Shown here in pieces: positions 1-8,239 of a stretch of 64,000 nucleotides of DNA; position 1 is the stretch's first letter; each line of letters opens with the position of its first letter. Source of the stretch: Pseudomonadota bacterium (GTDB lineage: Bacteria > Desulfobacterota > Desulfovibrionia > Desulfovibrionales > Desulfovibrionaceae); the NCBI GenBank assembly GCA_023399375.1, contig JAEWPX010000030.1:66774-130773 (forward strand). Direction: 5' to 3'. Both the position numbers and the translations under genes were made by a program. The notes under the pieces were generated by a model that saw only the letters and a program-made list of their open reading frames with translations, was not told the DNA's origin and made no database searches.

Positions 1-121
1 TGCCGCGGCGGGAGTAGACCCGCACGCGGTAGCCGCGCGCGCAAAGGGGCGCGAGCAGGCTTGCGCCGAGAAAGCCCGTGCCGCCGAGCACCAGGACGCG
101 CGCGCCCTCAGCTTTCGCCAC
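1..121 (-). CDS. NAD-dependent epimerase/dehydratase, N-terminal fragment
   Basis: This reading frame runs off the left edge of the window. It starts at a GTG at 121 and gives about 40 residues. They contain the dinucleotide-binding turn GGTGFLG followed by a second strand ending in RVRVYSRRG, as at the start of extended short-chain dehydrogenases that act on nucleotide sugars. The start overlaps the end of the upstream glycosyltransferase by 14 bases, which fits translational coupling within a minus-strand operon. Substrate and exact reaction cannot be told from so short a piece. Confidence 0.7.
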   Translation of the reverse strand, partial: MAKAEGARVLVLGGTGFLGASLLAPLCARGYRVRVYSRRG

Positions 122-1307
122 GGTCCGGCCCGTCCGCACCGGCGAGCAGCCGGTCGTAAAGGGTCTCCAGGGCCGCTTCTCCCTGCCGCAGATCGAGCGC
201 CGTGCGCGCGCGCGTCCCGGCGGCGCGGCCCAGGCGCTCGCGCAGTTCCCGGTCGGCGAGCAGCCGCTCCAGGGCGTCGGCCAGGGCGAGCGGGTCGCGC
301 TCGGGCACGAGCAGGCCGTGCGCGCCGTTTTCGATGATCGTCGGAATGCCGGAGTGGAAGGTGGAGAGCACGGGCAGTCCCGAGGCCATGGCCTCGACGA
401 TGGCTCCGGGGATACCTTCCATCTCCCCGGCCGGGCCGGTGACGCTCGGGTGCACGAACACGTCGGCCTCGCGGTAGGCCGCGACCATCTCCGGCGAGCC
501 GTAGACGACCGGCCCGGTGAAGCGCACATGCCCGGCCAGGCCGTAGGCCTCGGTCAGGCGCAAAAGCTCCTCGCGCAGGGGGCCGTCGCCAACGAGGCGC
601 AGCACGAAACCGTCCCGGCCCCGGGCGCGCAGTTCGCGCAGGGCGGCGAGCAGCACGGCATGGCCCTTCTGGTGCTCGAAGGAGGCGAGCAGCAGCAGGC
701 GCACCGGCCCCGCCGGCTCGGGGTATTCGCGTTCGGGAAAGGCGAAATGCGAGGTGTCCGTGCCGAAATAGTGCACGAGGAGCTTCTCCCCGGGGCAGCC
801 CAGGGCAAGCAGCGCGTCGCGCATCTCCCGGCTCATGGCCAGGATGCGCGTGGCCGGGGCGAAGACGTTTCGCCGCAGGAAGCGGCGGCCATAGCCCCAG
901 TACATGTCCGGGAACGAGGAGCAGTCGTAGCCGTAGAACGAGACCACGCACGGGATTCCGGCCTGGCGCATGAGCGGGGCGTACATGCCGGCGTCGGAGC
1001 CGTAGTGGAAATGGAGCAGCGACGCGCCGTGCTGCGCGAGAAAGCGGCGGATGCGGCGCACGTCGCGGCCCGACAGGCGGTAGGCCAGCTTGAAAAGCGC
1101 CCTGTCCAGGGCATTCGCGCCGCGGCTCAGGTCGAGCAGCGGCAGGCCGGCGGCCGTGTCCGGGGCGGCGTAGCCGCCGTCGTCGCGGCCGGAAAAATGC
1201 TTGAAGACCACGGCCGGCGCGTAGCGCGCGTGCCCGAGGATCTGGTTGCGGATGAACGAGGCCCGCAACTGGGTCGATTTCCGCACGAAGTGGACAACGG
1301 TTTTCAT
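108..1307 (-). CDS. Glycosyltransferase, GT4 family (colanic-acid type)
   Basis: The product of 399 residues begins MKTVVHFVRKS and is a GT-B glycosyltransferase of the GT4 kind. Its C-terminal half has the nucleotide-sugar-binding pattern with two glutamates eight residues apart (E297 in EGIPGAIVE to E305), followed by a GLPVLST segment. Such enzymes move a sugar from a nucleotide donor to a growing glycan on the cytoplasmic side of the membrane. I chose the ATG at 1307 because the family-like sequence begins there; an ATG at 1334 is possible and neither has a convincing ribosome site. It lies between the fused oxidoreductase/acetyltransferase and the epimerase on the same strand. Donor and acceptor are unknown. 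Confidence 0.88.
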   Translation of the reverse strand: MKTVVHFVRKSTQLRASFIRNQILGHARYAPAVVFKHFSGRDDGGYAAPDTAAGLPLLDLSRGANALDRALFKLAYRLSGRDVRRIRRFLAQHGASLLHFHYGSDAGMYAPLMRQAGIPCVVSFYGYDCSSFPDMYWGYGRRFLRRNVFAPATRILAMSREMRDALLALGCPGEKLLVHYFGTDTSHFAFPEREYPEPAGPVRLLLLASFEHQKGHAVLLAALRELRARGRDGFVLRLVGDGPLREELLRLTEAYGLAGHVRFTGPVVYGSPEMVAAYREADVFVHPSVTGPAGEMEGIPGAIVEAMASGLPVLSTFHSGIPTIIENGAHGLLVPERDPLALADALERLLADRELRERLGRAAGTRARTALDLRQGEAALETLYDRLLAGADGPDRGES

Positions 1308-1459
1308 GGGTGCGCCGTGCATCGGCGTGAGCATTAGCGGGAATGGCGGGCGCGGGCAAGCCGCCGCGTCGCGACGGCCTGCCCGTTCCGGTTGTCGGTG
1401 CCGTGTCCCGCGAAGAATGCCGCCCTTACCAAATACCGCCGTCTTTTCGGGACGGCCGG

Positions 1460-3031
1460 CTAGGCCTTGGGCGCGAGGCCGAACGGCCCTTCCTCGTAGG
1501 CTTCGCCGCATTTCTCGCAGACGAGCCCCACGGGCAGCTTCTCGCCGCACGTGCACATCCAGCCGATGCGCCGCGCCGGGTTGCCGACGACCAGCGCGTG
1601 GTCGGGCACGTCGTGGGTGACCACCGAGCCGGCCCCGACGAAGGCGTGGCGGCCGACGGTGTTGCCGCAGACGATGGTGCAGTTGGCGCCGAGCGTCGCA
1701 CCCTTGCGCACCAGGGTCTCGCGCAGTTCGGCCATGCGCGGGATGTGGGCGCGCGGATTGAAGATGTTGGTGAAGACCATGGACGGGCCGCAGAACACGT
1801 CGTCTTCCAGGGTGACGCCCTTGTAGACCGAGACGTTGTTCTGGATCTTGCACCCCTCGCCCACGGAGACGTCCGGGCCGATGACCACGTTCTGGCCGAC
1901 ATTGGTGCGCTTGCCGACCGTGGAGCCGGAAAGGACGTGGCTGAAGTGCCAGATTTTGGCGCCCGCGCCGATGCTCGCGCCGGCGTCCACCACGGCGGTC
2001 CCGTGGACGAAATAGTCCTTTTCCTTGGCGGCGGGGGCGGGAGCGGCGGCGGGCTTGCAGCCGTCCAGGCAGGCCTGGCTGGCGTTTAGGACTTCGAGCA
2101 CGCGCAGCCCTTCCCGGCCGTCGGTTGTGGGCGTGCGGCCCGTGGCCATGCAGGTCAGGAAGTGCTCGCACTCCAGACGCAGGGGTTCGGACTCGGGCAG
2201 GACCACGGCTTCGGGCGCGGCCTTGGCCGGCACGGGCACGTTCTTCTCCCAGCGGATCTCGTGGGGATAGAGCGCGAGCTTCTCGGCCCAGGGCAGGGTG
2301 TCGTCGAAGACGGCCATCTTCTTTTCCCCGACCACCACGAGCTTTTGCTCCTTGAACGGGTGCAGCCAGGAGACGAAGATGTGCGCCTTGAGCCCGGAGG
2401 GAAAATTGAGGTGGGTCGTGGTCACGTCGGCGATCTTCTTGTGCAGGTAGTTGCCGCCGATGGCCATGACCTGGTCGGGCATCTCGCCGGCCAGGGACAG
2501 GATCATGGAGATGTCGTGGGGCGCGAACGACCAGAGGATGTTCTCCTCGCGCCGGATCTTGCCCAGGTTCAGGCGGTGGGAATAGATATAGTTGATCTTG
2601 CCGAGCGCGCCCGAGGCGACCAGCTCCTTGAGGCGCAAAAAGGCCGGATGGTAGTGCAGCAGGTGCCCGACCATGAGGATGCGCTTTTTCTCTTCGGCCA
2701 GGGCGATGAGTTCGCGGCCTTCGCGTTCGTCGAGCACCAGCGGCTTCTCCACGAACAGGTGCTTGCCGGCCAGCAGCACTTCCCGGGCCAGGGCGTAGTG
2801 GGTTTCGGCCGGGGTGGCGATGACCACGCCGTCCACGGCGTCGTTGGACAGGACGTCGGCCAGGGCCATGCAGGTTTCGAGGCCGGGATATTGCTCGGCG
2901 AACGCGCCGAGGATGGCCTCGTTCTTGTCGCAGACCATGGCCAACGCGCCCAGGGCGTGAAAGTTGCGTACGAGGTTCTTGCCCCAGTAACCGGAGCCGA
3001 TCACCGCCACGCGCTTGATGGAATCGCTCAT
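1460..3031 (-). CDS. Fused Gfo/Idh/MocA oxidoreductase and WbpD-like N-acetyltransferase
   Basis: A two-domain protein of 523 residues. Residues 1 to about 335 are a Gfo/Idh/MocA sugar oxidoreductase with the nucleotide turn IGSGYWG (11-17) and the EKP motif (95-97). From about residue 345 a left-handed beta-helix of hexapeptide repeats follows, closely resembling WbpD/WlbB acetyltransferases (CKIQNNVSVY, GPSMVFTN and GATLGANC segments). The tail has a CxC-x9-CxxC set (C493, C495, C505, C508), probably a small metal site. In the known pathway WbpB oxidises C3 of a UDP-sugar acid, WbpE aminates it and WbpD acetylates the amine; here the first and last steps are one polypeptide. AGGA lies 7 bases before the ATG at 3031. 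No aminotransferase gene is seen nearby. Confidence 0.88.
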   Translation of the reverse strand: MSDSIKRVAVIGSGYWGKNLVRNFHALGALAMVCDKNEAILGAFAEQYPGLETCMALADVLSNDAVDGVVIATPAETHYALAREVLLAGKHLFVEKPLVLDEREGRELIALAEEKKRILMVGHLLHYHPAFLRLKELVASGALGKINYIYSHRLNLGKIRREENILWSFAPHDISMILSLAGEMPDQVMAIGGNYLHKKIADVTTTHLNFPSGLKAHIFVSWLHPFKEQKLVVVGEKKMAVFDDTLPWAEKLALYPHEIRWEKNVPVPAKAAPEAVVLPESEPLRLECEHFLTCMATGRTPTTDGREGLRVLEVLNASQACLDGCKPAAAPAPAAKEKDYFVHGTAVVDAGASIGAGAKIWHFSHVLSGSTVGKRTNVGQNVVIGPDVSVGEGCKIQNNVSVYKGVTLEDDVFCGPSMVFTNIFNPRAHIPRMAELRETLVRKGATLGANCTIVCGNTVGRHAFVGAGSVVTHDVPDHALVVGNPARRIGWMCTCGEKLPVGLVCEKCGEAYEEGPFGLAPKA

Positions 3032-3165
3032 GATGTTCCTCGACGGCGCCGCACGCGAAAAGGGAATCGTGACGGGCGTCTGTTGCAGTTGTCCTGGCCG
3101 GTTCGTAGCCCAATGACGGCCGGGGCGCAATGACGGCGGAAGGTGGTTGTCGAGTTGACCCGAAT

Positions 3166-5526
3166 TCATGGCCAGAAAGGATCGCGTGCGTGATGAAGCG
3201 CAGCTCCGTACAGGGCGCAGCCAGTCAGGGCCATGGCCAGGGGCCGTGTGTCCGTGGCGGAAAACGCGGCCCCGGGGTCGGCAGGATTCGCGGCGTGGCG
3301 GGCGAAGGCCAGCTCCACGCGGTTTTGCCCGGCGGCCAGGGCAAGCGGCACATCCAGGGTCCCCTCGTCCTCCATCCAGCGCGCAAAGGGCAGCCCGGAA
3401 GCGCCGCCGGCCTCCCGGCCGTTGATGCGCACGACGATTCCCTGATCCGGGATGGGGTTGGAAAAGCGCAGGCGCAGCACGGCCGGCCCGGCGGCGTCGC
3501 TGGGAAATTCCAGCGTCGCGACCGGCCCGAGCGCCCAGCGCCAGGCATGGCCCTCGCCCCTTTCCAGGCCCTCGATGCCGGCAAGGCGCAGGCCGACGGG
3601 CAGGGTCGCCGGGCGCATGAGGTCGAACAGGAGCCCCGGTTCGGCGAAACAGACCGTCACGGCCTGCGCCGCCGCAAGCTCCAGGTTGCCGCCGGGATAG
3701 GCCGCCGTGTCCCGGCCGGCCAAAAGCCCCACTGTCACGGTCAGCTCGCGTGGGACCGTCTCCGGCGCAAAACGCGCCATCAGGCGTTCCCCTGCCGCCG
3801 GCCCCGGCTCGGCCGCGAGCAGTTGCTCGGGGCCGCCGTCCGCGGCCACGGACAGGGAGACCATGCCGCCCGCGCCGGCATTGCGCCGGTCCACGCTGAC
3901 GAACACCGGCCCGGCTGCGCCGGTTTCATTGCGGAAGCGGTAGGCGAACCGGGATGCCGTGTCGTTGGCCGTGGGCACGGCCTGCCAGGCCAAGCCCCGG
4001 GTGAGGGTCACGCCGCGCAGGCTGTCGATCTCGTTGTAGAAATTCTCCGGCTCCATGGTGAACGTAAAAACGCGCTCCCCGTCGCGCGCCGTGAACGGCC
4101 CCCGGGGGCGAATCTCCCCGCGCGCGACGCGGCAGCCGGGCAGGCGCGGTGCGTCCGGCGCGTCGAGGCGTCCCGCCGACGCGCCGTGCTTTTCGAAAAA
4201 CTCCGGCGCTGCCGCCACGAAATAACTGCGTCCGGCCTGGGCGGCGTCATATTCCTGGCGACGCAGGGGATTGGGTTCCCGGAAACGGTCGAGGTACCAG
4301 GCGACGCCGTTATAGAGCCCCATGTCCGGCATGGACCACAGCGCATCCGGGAGGGCGTCGTCGGACAGGGCCAGGGCGATGTTGCGGGAGAGGGGCGCGT
4401 TGTCGTCGTTGGCGTACAGTCCCGGGCCGCGCACGGCGACGAGCCAGCCTGCGCCGCAGAGGGCCACGGCCACGGCCAGGGCAGGCGCTGCGGCCCGAGG
4501 AACGGCGAGCCGTGAAAGCGCCAGGGAAATTCCCGCCCCCACGCACAAGGTCACGACCGGCGCGGCAAAGGCGATGTGCCAGTACATGATGTAATCGTCC
4601 CGCGCGGCCACGAGCACGGACAGCGGCCCGACGACGATGGCCGTGCAAAGCGCCCCGGTAAAGCGGTCCCGCCGCCACAACGTCCACAGGCCGAGCGCGG
4701 TCAGGGCGCAGGCGATACCGAGAATGAGAGGGCTCTCGAAAGGGGACAGGAATCCGGCTAGAATGCCGCCGATGCGCCGCAGCACCGCCAGCGGACCGGC
4801 CAGGTCCATGAACCCGGATTTGCCTCGGGCCATGAGGCTGAAAAAAAAAGGACACACAACCGCAAACGCGGCGAACGCCGCCCCGACGTAGGCCGCAAGC
4901 CGCCCGATGCCGTCCCGGCCCCTGCGGGCGAGCCAGAAGGCGCAAAGGACCAGCACCTGGAACGGCACGAGCAGCACGGCCACGTAATGCAGGAACAGGA
5001 GCGCGGCGTTGCACAGGGCCAGGCCCGCCAGCTCGCGCCGGCCGCCGGTCGCCAGGAAACGCCGGGCGAGGATCAGGGACGCCAGGAACAGAAGCAGGAA
5101 GATCGCGTAGGGCCGCACCTGGCGGGACAGGGCGACCATGGCCGGGCTCCAGGCGTAAAGCGCGGCCGCGAAAAGCGCCGCGCCGTTCCCGACGAGGGGG
5201 CGCGCCAGCCGGAAGAGCAGCCAGACCCCGGCCACGCCGGCCGCGGCCTCGGGCAGGCGCAACACCGTCTCTGAGGATCCGATCGCCAGCACGGCCTTTA
5301 TGAAGAGGTGGAACAGCGGTGGGTGCATCTCGCAGCGCCGGGAAAAGTCGAGGATATAGGACATGGGATGGGCTGCCGTCAGGGGCACGAGCAGCTCGTC
5401 CCACCACATGGCCGGGACGCCCAGGTGGTAAAGGCGCACGGCTGCGGCAACGGTAAGGATACCGCAAAACGCAACGAGCACGGCGAATCCAGAAGCGTGA
5501 CTGAAGGCGGGGGGAGTGCGCGGCAT
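3166..5526 (-). CDS. GT39-type membrane glycosyltransferase with C-terminal beta-sandwich
   Basis: A 786-residue protein whose first 420 or so residues are mostly membrane segments in the style of ArnT/PMT enzymes. The first periplasmic loop has the acidic pair D43-E44 (in WWDELL) followed by HPPLFHLFIK, the usual catalytic loop of this clan, which moves sugars from polyprenyl-phosphate carriers to lipid or protein outside the inner membrane. The remaining 350 residues are non-membrane and rich in predicted beta strands, ending with a carbohydrate-binding-like module similar to the tail of the glycosyltransferase at 56.5 kb. The ATG at 5526 is preferred because longer starts would run into the divergent lhgO promoter region; its ribosome site is weak. 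Acceptor unknown. Confidence 0.82.
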   Translation of the reverse strand: MPRTPPAFSHASGFAVLVAFCGILTVAAAVRLYHLGVPAMWWDELLVPLTAAHPMSYILDFSRRCEMHPPLFHLFIKAVLAIGSSETVLRLPEAAAGVAGVWLLFRLARPLVGNGAALFAAALYAWSPAMVALSRQVRPYAIFLLLFLASLILARRFLATGGRRELAGLALCNAALLFLHYVAVLLVPFQVLVLCAFWLARRGRDGIGRLAAYVGAAFAAFAVVCPFFFSLMARGKSGFMDLAGPLAVLRRIGGILAGFLSPFESPLILGIACALTALGLWTLWRRDRFTGALCTAIVVGPLSVLVAARDDYIMYWHIAFAAPVVTLCVGAGISLALSRLAVPRAAAPALAVAVALCGAGWLVAVRGPGLYANDDNAPLSRNIALALSDDALPDALWSMPDMGLYNGVAWYLDRFREPNPLRRQEYDAAQAGRSYFVAAAPEFFEKHGASAGRLDAPDAPRLPGCRVARGEIRPRGPFTARDGERVFTFTMEPENFYNEIDSLRGVTLTRGLAWQAVPTANDTASRFAYRFRNETGAAGPVFVSVDRRNAGAGGMVSLSVAADGGPEQLLAAEPGPAAGERLMARFAPETVPRELTVTVGLLAGRDTAAYPGGNLELAAAQAVTVCFAEPGLLFDLMRPATLPVGLRLAGIEGLERGEGHAWRWALGPVATLEFPSDAAGPAVLRLRFSNPIPDQGIVVRINGREAGGASGLPFARWMEDEGTLDVPLALAAGQNRVELAFARHAANPADPGAAFSATDTRPLAMALTGCALYGAALHHARDPFWP

Positions 5527-5780
5527 GGCCAGTCCGGGGCGTAGATGTTCCGTTGTGCAAAACCGGCCCGGCCGGCCGTTCCCTAGTATCGGCGATCGCC
5601 GGTCGGGGCAAGACCCGCGCCGGCTTGCGCGCCCGGCCCGTCGCGTATAACACCGCTTTCGCCGCCAATGCGGCCGGATCGAGGCGCGCCCCTCCCCGAC
5701 ACCACCTACAAGCGCCTGGGCTGCCGCCGGAAACGTCCCCCTGTACGTTGCACGCCCCTGCCCGGCACGAGACCACTCCC

Positions 5781-6989
5781 ATGACGCACACCGCAACCAA
5801 TCCGGATTTCCTCGTCATCGGCGCCGGCGTCGTCGGCCTTTCCATCGCCCGGGAGCTCGCCGCGCGGCATCCCGACTGCCGCGTCACCGTGCTCGAAAAG
5901 GAGCCGGACATCGGCGCGCACGCCAGCGGCCGCAACAGCGGCGTCATCCACGCCGGCTTCTACTACACCGCCGACAGCCTCAAGGCCCGTTTCACCCGCG
6001 ACGGCAACCGCGCGCTCAAGCAGTTCTGCGCCGCGCGCAAGCTGCGCGTCCGCAACTGCGGCAAGCTGGTCGTGGCCAAAAACGAAGAGGAAGTGCCGGT
6101 CCTGGATACGCTGCTCGAGCGCGGCCGGCAAAACGGCGTGGAACTTTCGCGCGTAACGCCCCGCGAGGCCCGGGCCATCGAACCCCGGGTCAAGACCTGC
6201 GGCGCGGCGCTTTTCTCGCCGACCACCGCCTCCATCGACCCCCTCGAGGTGCTGCGCGCCATGGCCGACGCCGCCCGCGAGGCCGGCGTCGCCATCCACG
6301 CCGGCGTACGCTACCGCGGCCGCGACGGGTCCGCCGTGCGCACGGACAACGGCCTCTACACCCCGGGCTACGTCGTCAACGCCGCAGGCCTGCACGCGGA
6401 CACCATCGCCAAGGATTTCGGCTTCTCCAAGCGCTACCACCTGCTGCCCTTCAAGGGCCTGTACCTCTACGCCGCCCCCGACGCGCCGCCGCTTTCTACC
6501 AACGTCTATCCCGTGCCCAACCTGGCCAATCCGTTTTTGGGCGTGCATTTCACGGTCACGGTGGACGGCAAGGTCAAGATCGGGCCGACGGCGATTCCCT
6601 GTTTCTGGCGGGAGCAGTACGGCTGGCTGCAAAACTTCGATTTCGGGGAGCTGCGGGAGATCGTCGGGCGGGAGCTTGCGCTTTTCGCCGGCGCGGACTT
6701 CGATTTCCGCCGCCTGGCCGTGGAGGAGTTGCGCAAGCAGTTCCGGCCGCACATCGTCGGGCTGGCCGCAGAGCTCGTTTCGGGCGTGCGCGTGGCCGAC
6801 TACCGCAAATGGGGCCGGCCGGGCATCCGCGCCCAGCTCGTGGACGCGAAAAAACGCCGCCTCGTCATGGATTTCGTCATCGAGCACGGCAGCCGCTCGC
6901 TGCACGTGTTAAACGCCGTCTCCCCGGCGTTTACCTGTTCCATCCCTTTCGCCAGCCACGTTGCGGACCTGATCGACGGCGCGGCGTAG
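5781..6989 (+). CDS. lhgO: L-2-hydroxyglutarate oxidase/dehydrogenase (LhgO/YgaF family)
   Basis: A 402-residue flavoprotein of the DAO/glycerol-3-phosphate dehydrogenase fold. The FAD-binding turn is at residues 13-18 (IGAGVVG), and SGRNSGVIHAGFYY near residue 50 is the block typical of LhgO proteins. Family members oxidise L-2-hydroxyglutarate to 2-oxoglutarate and pass electrons to the quinone pool at the inner membrane. Length matches the family. The ATG at 5781 gives the normal N-terminus; an in-frame extension upstream would enter the divergent intergenic space. It is not a glycan gene and seems to be a housekeeping neighbour. It converges with the nucleotidyltransferase gene, leaving only 19 bases between the stops. 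Confidence 0.9.
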   Translation: MTHTATNPDFLVIGAGVVGLSIARELAARHPDCRVTVLEKEPDIGAHASGRNSGVIHAGFYYTADSLKARFTRDGNRALKQFCAARKLRVRNCGKLVVAKNEEEVPVLDTLLERGRQNGVELSRVTPREARAIEPRVKTCGAALFSPTTASIDPLEVLRAMADAAREAGVAIHAGVRYRGRDGSAVRTDNGLYTPGYVVNAAGLHADTIAKDFGFSKRYHLLPFKGLYLYAAPDAPPLSTNVYPVPNLANPFLGVHFTVTVDGKVKIGPTAIPCFWREQYGWLQNFDFGELREIVGRELALFAGADFDFRRLAVEELRKQFRPHIVGLAAELVSGVRVADYRKWGRPGIRAQLVDAKKRRLVMDFVIEHGSRSLHVLNAVSPAFTCSIPFASHVADLIDGAA

Positions 6990-7008
6990 GGCGCGCCGGG
7001 TACGGGCT

Positions 7009-8088
7009 TCATAGAAGCGGAATTTCGATGCCGCGGGTCCGCCCCAGGTCGTCCAGGACCGCCTGGCATTCCTCCCGCACGCCGGCATCCAGGGCATCCA
7101 GCCCGCGCCGCACGTTCCGGGCCCATTTCGGACCGCGCCGCACCGCCTCGGCAACGGCATCGAGAAGGGCGTGCTTGTCCTGCCTGGTCAGCACCGCAAG
7201 GAGGCAGCCCGCCTGCCACAGATCCTTGGCCCGCCGCGGGGCGTCCGCGCGCAGTTGCGACACGATCAGCTTGTGGACCGCGTAACGGGCGGGCTCGGGC
7301 ACGTTGACCAGCACACCGCCGCCATAGAGCGCCACGGCCTCGACCGGCTGGTAGATCAGAAAATCGAGGTAGCGCAGCAGCTGGCCCGCCGCGCCAAGCG
7401 CGGGCAAGGGCTCGGCGGCGGCCTTGTCGGGACCGCGATTCGGGACCAGGATGTCCACGACGTAGCCGTCGCGGTTCCTGAAGCGGCAGGGCATGTCGCC
7501 GCGTTCGAGCGAGGCCAGGGGCTCGAAGCTGGCGTCCACGGCCCGCAGCGCCTCCAGCAGCGAAGGAATCTTGTCCGTGGCCGCGACGGAGATGCTGATC
7601 TCGCGGAACTGGGCAATGTCCAGATCCTTGGTGTGCGCGTACTCCTTGGGGAACTTGACGCCGAGAAGGCCTTCGTACACCTGAAAGGCGAAGGTGCCGA
7701 CCAGGCAGGCCCGCATCCGGAAAATGCCCAACAGCGCCAGGCGTTCGAGCAGATCGCCGGCCACGCCCGGTGGCGTCGTGACGCCCAGGCGACGAAACGC
7801 CTGCACGATCTGCCGACGCGCCGCGTACTCGTCCTTGAGCCCGGCGTGGCGTTCGATCAGGGCGCGCACGTTCGCGTTGTCCGGGCCGACGTATTTCTGG
7901 GCCTGGAACGCTTTGTCCGGCCCTTTCCGGCTCGCTTGGTGATACCAGTAGTCACGGCCCTTGACCGTGACCTTCTTGAAGCTCCCGGTGGGGGGAAAAT
8001 CCGCGGCGAACCGGGCATCCCGGCAAAGGTCCAGGAGTTGCGCGTACATGGTGTGGATCTGCGTGGGCAGCGCAGTGCTCTTTTGCAT
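7009..8088 (-). CDS. GSU2403-family nucleotidyltransferase-fold protein
   Basis: A 359-residue protein I recognise as the GSU2403 type (NTP_transf_8). The centre holds the Pol-beta-like signature: a VGTFAFQVYEGLLG segment and then the metal-binding pair in KDLDIAQF. Family members are uncharacterised nucleotidyltransferase-fold proteins, so substrate and role are unknown. A good ribosome site (GGAGGG) precedes the ATG at 8088, and directly upstream is a perfect interrupted palindrome over the likely promoter, suggesting tight or autogenous control. It stands alone between lhgO and a glycosyltransferase gene and may be an accessory or defence-type gene rather than part of the glycan pathway; that is a guess from regulation and isolation only. 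Confidence 0.82.
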   Translation of the reverse strand: MQKSTALPTQIHTMYAQLLDLCRDARFAADFPPTGSFKKVTVKGRDYWYHQASRKGPDKAFQAQKYVGPDNANVRALIERHAGLKDEYAARRQIVQAFRRLGVTTPPGVAGDLLERLALLGIFRMRACLVGTFAFQVYEGLLGVKFPKEYAHTKDLDIAQFREISISVAATDKIPSLLEALRAVDASFEPLASLERGDMPCRFRNRDGYVVDILVPNRGPDKAAAEPLPALGAAGQLLRYLDFLIYQPVEAVALYGGGVLVNVPEPARYAVHKLIVSQLRADAPRRAKDLWQAGCLLAVLTRQDKHALLDAVAEAVRRGPKWARNVRRGLDALDAGVREECQAVLDDLGRTRGIEIPLL

Positions 8089-8098
8089 GTTGCCCTCC

Positions 8099-8151
8099 GG
8101 TTATACTTATTTATGCGCCAGTAAGTATAACCGTCAAGTCCGCCGCGCCAA
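8099..8151 (-). promoter_or_regulatory. Promoter with palindromic operator for the nucleotidyltransferase gene
   Basis: Two perfect 11-base arms, GGTTATACTTA and TAAGTATAACC, lie at 8099-8109 and 8122-8132, separated by 12 bases, so their centres are 23 bases (about two helical turns) apart. On the minus strand a promoter can be read as TTGGCG (8151-8146), 16 bases, TATACT (8129-8124), so the distal arm covers the -10 box and the proximal arm sits just before the ribosome site. This is the usual geometry of a repressor operator. The regulator is unknown. Confidence 0.65.
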
Positions 8152-8239
8152 GGCCGCGCCTTGGCCCTTGAAATGCCCGCGCCCTCCCCGTATGGTCGCG
8201 GCGTTTCCGCAACCTTTCGACAAGGATTTCGCCCCGATC

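Noticed and set aside
78..1337. Long plus-strand reading frame antisense to the first glycosyltransferase
   Set aside because: GC-rich DNA keeps antisense frames open by chance; the protein has no family features and the minus-strand GT4 motifs are clear.
2162..4515. Two plus-strand frames (2162-3133 and 3130-4515) opposite the fused enzyme and the GT39-type gene
   Set aside because: They are shadows with low-complexity Gly/His/Arg composition; the minus-strand genes have complete domain signatures.
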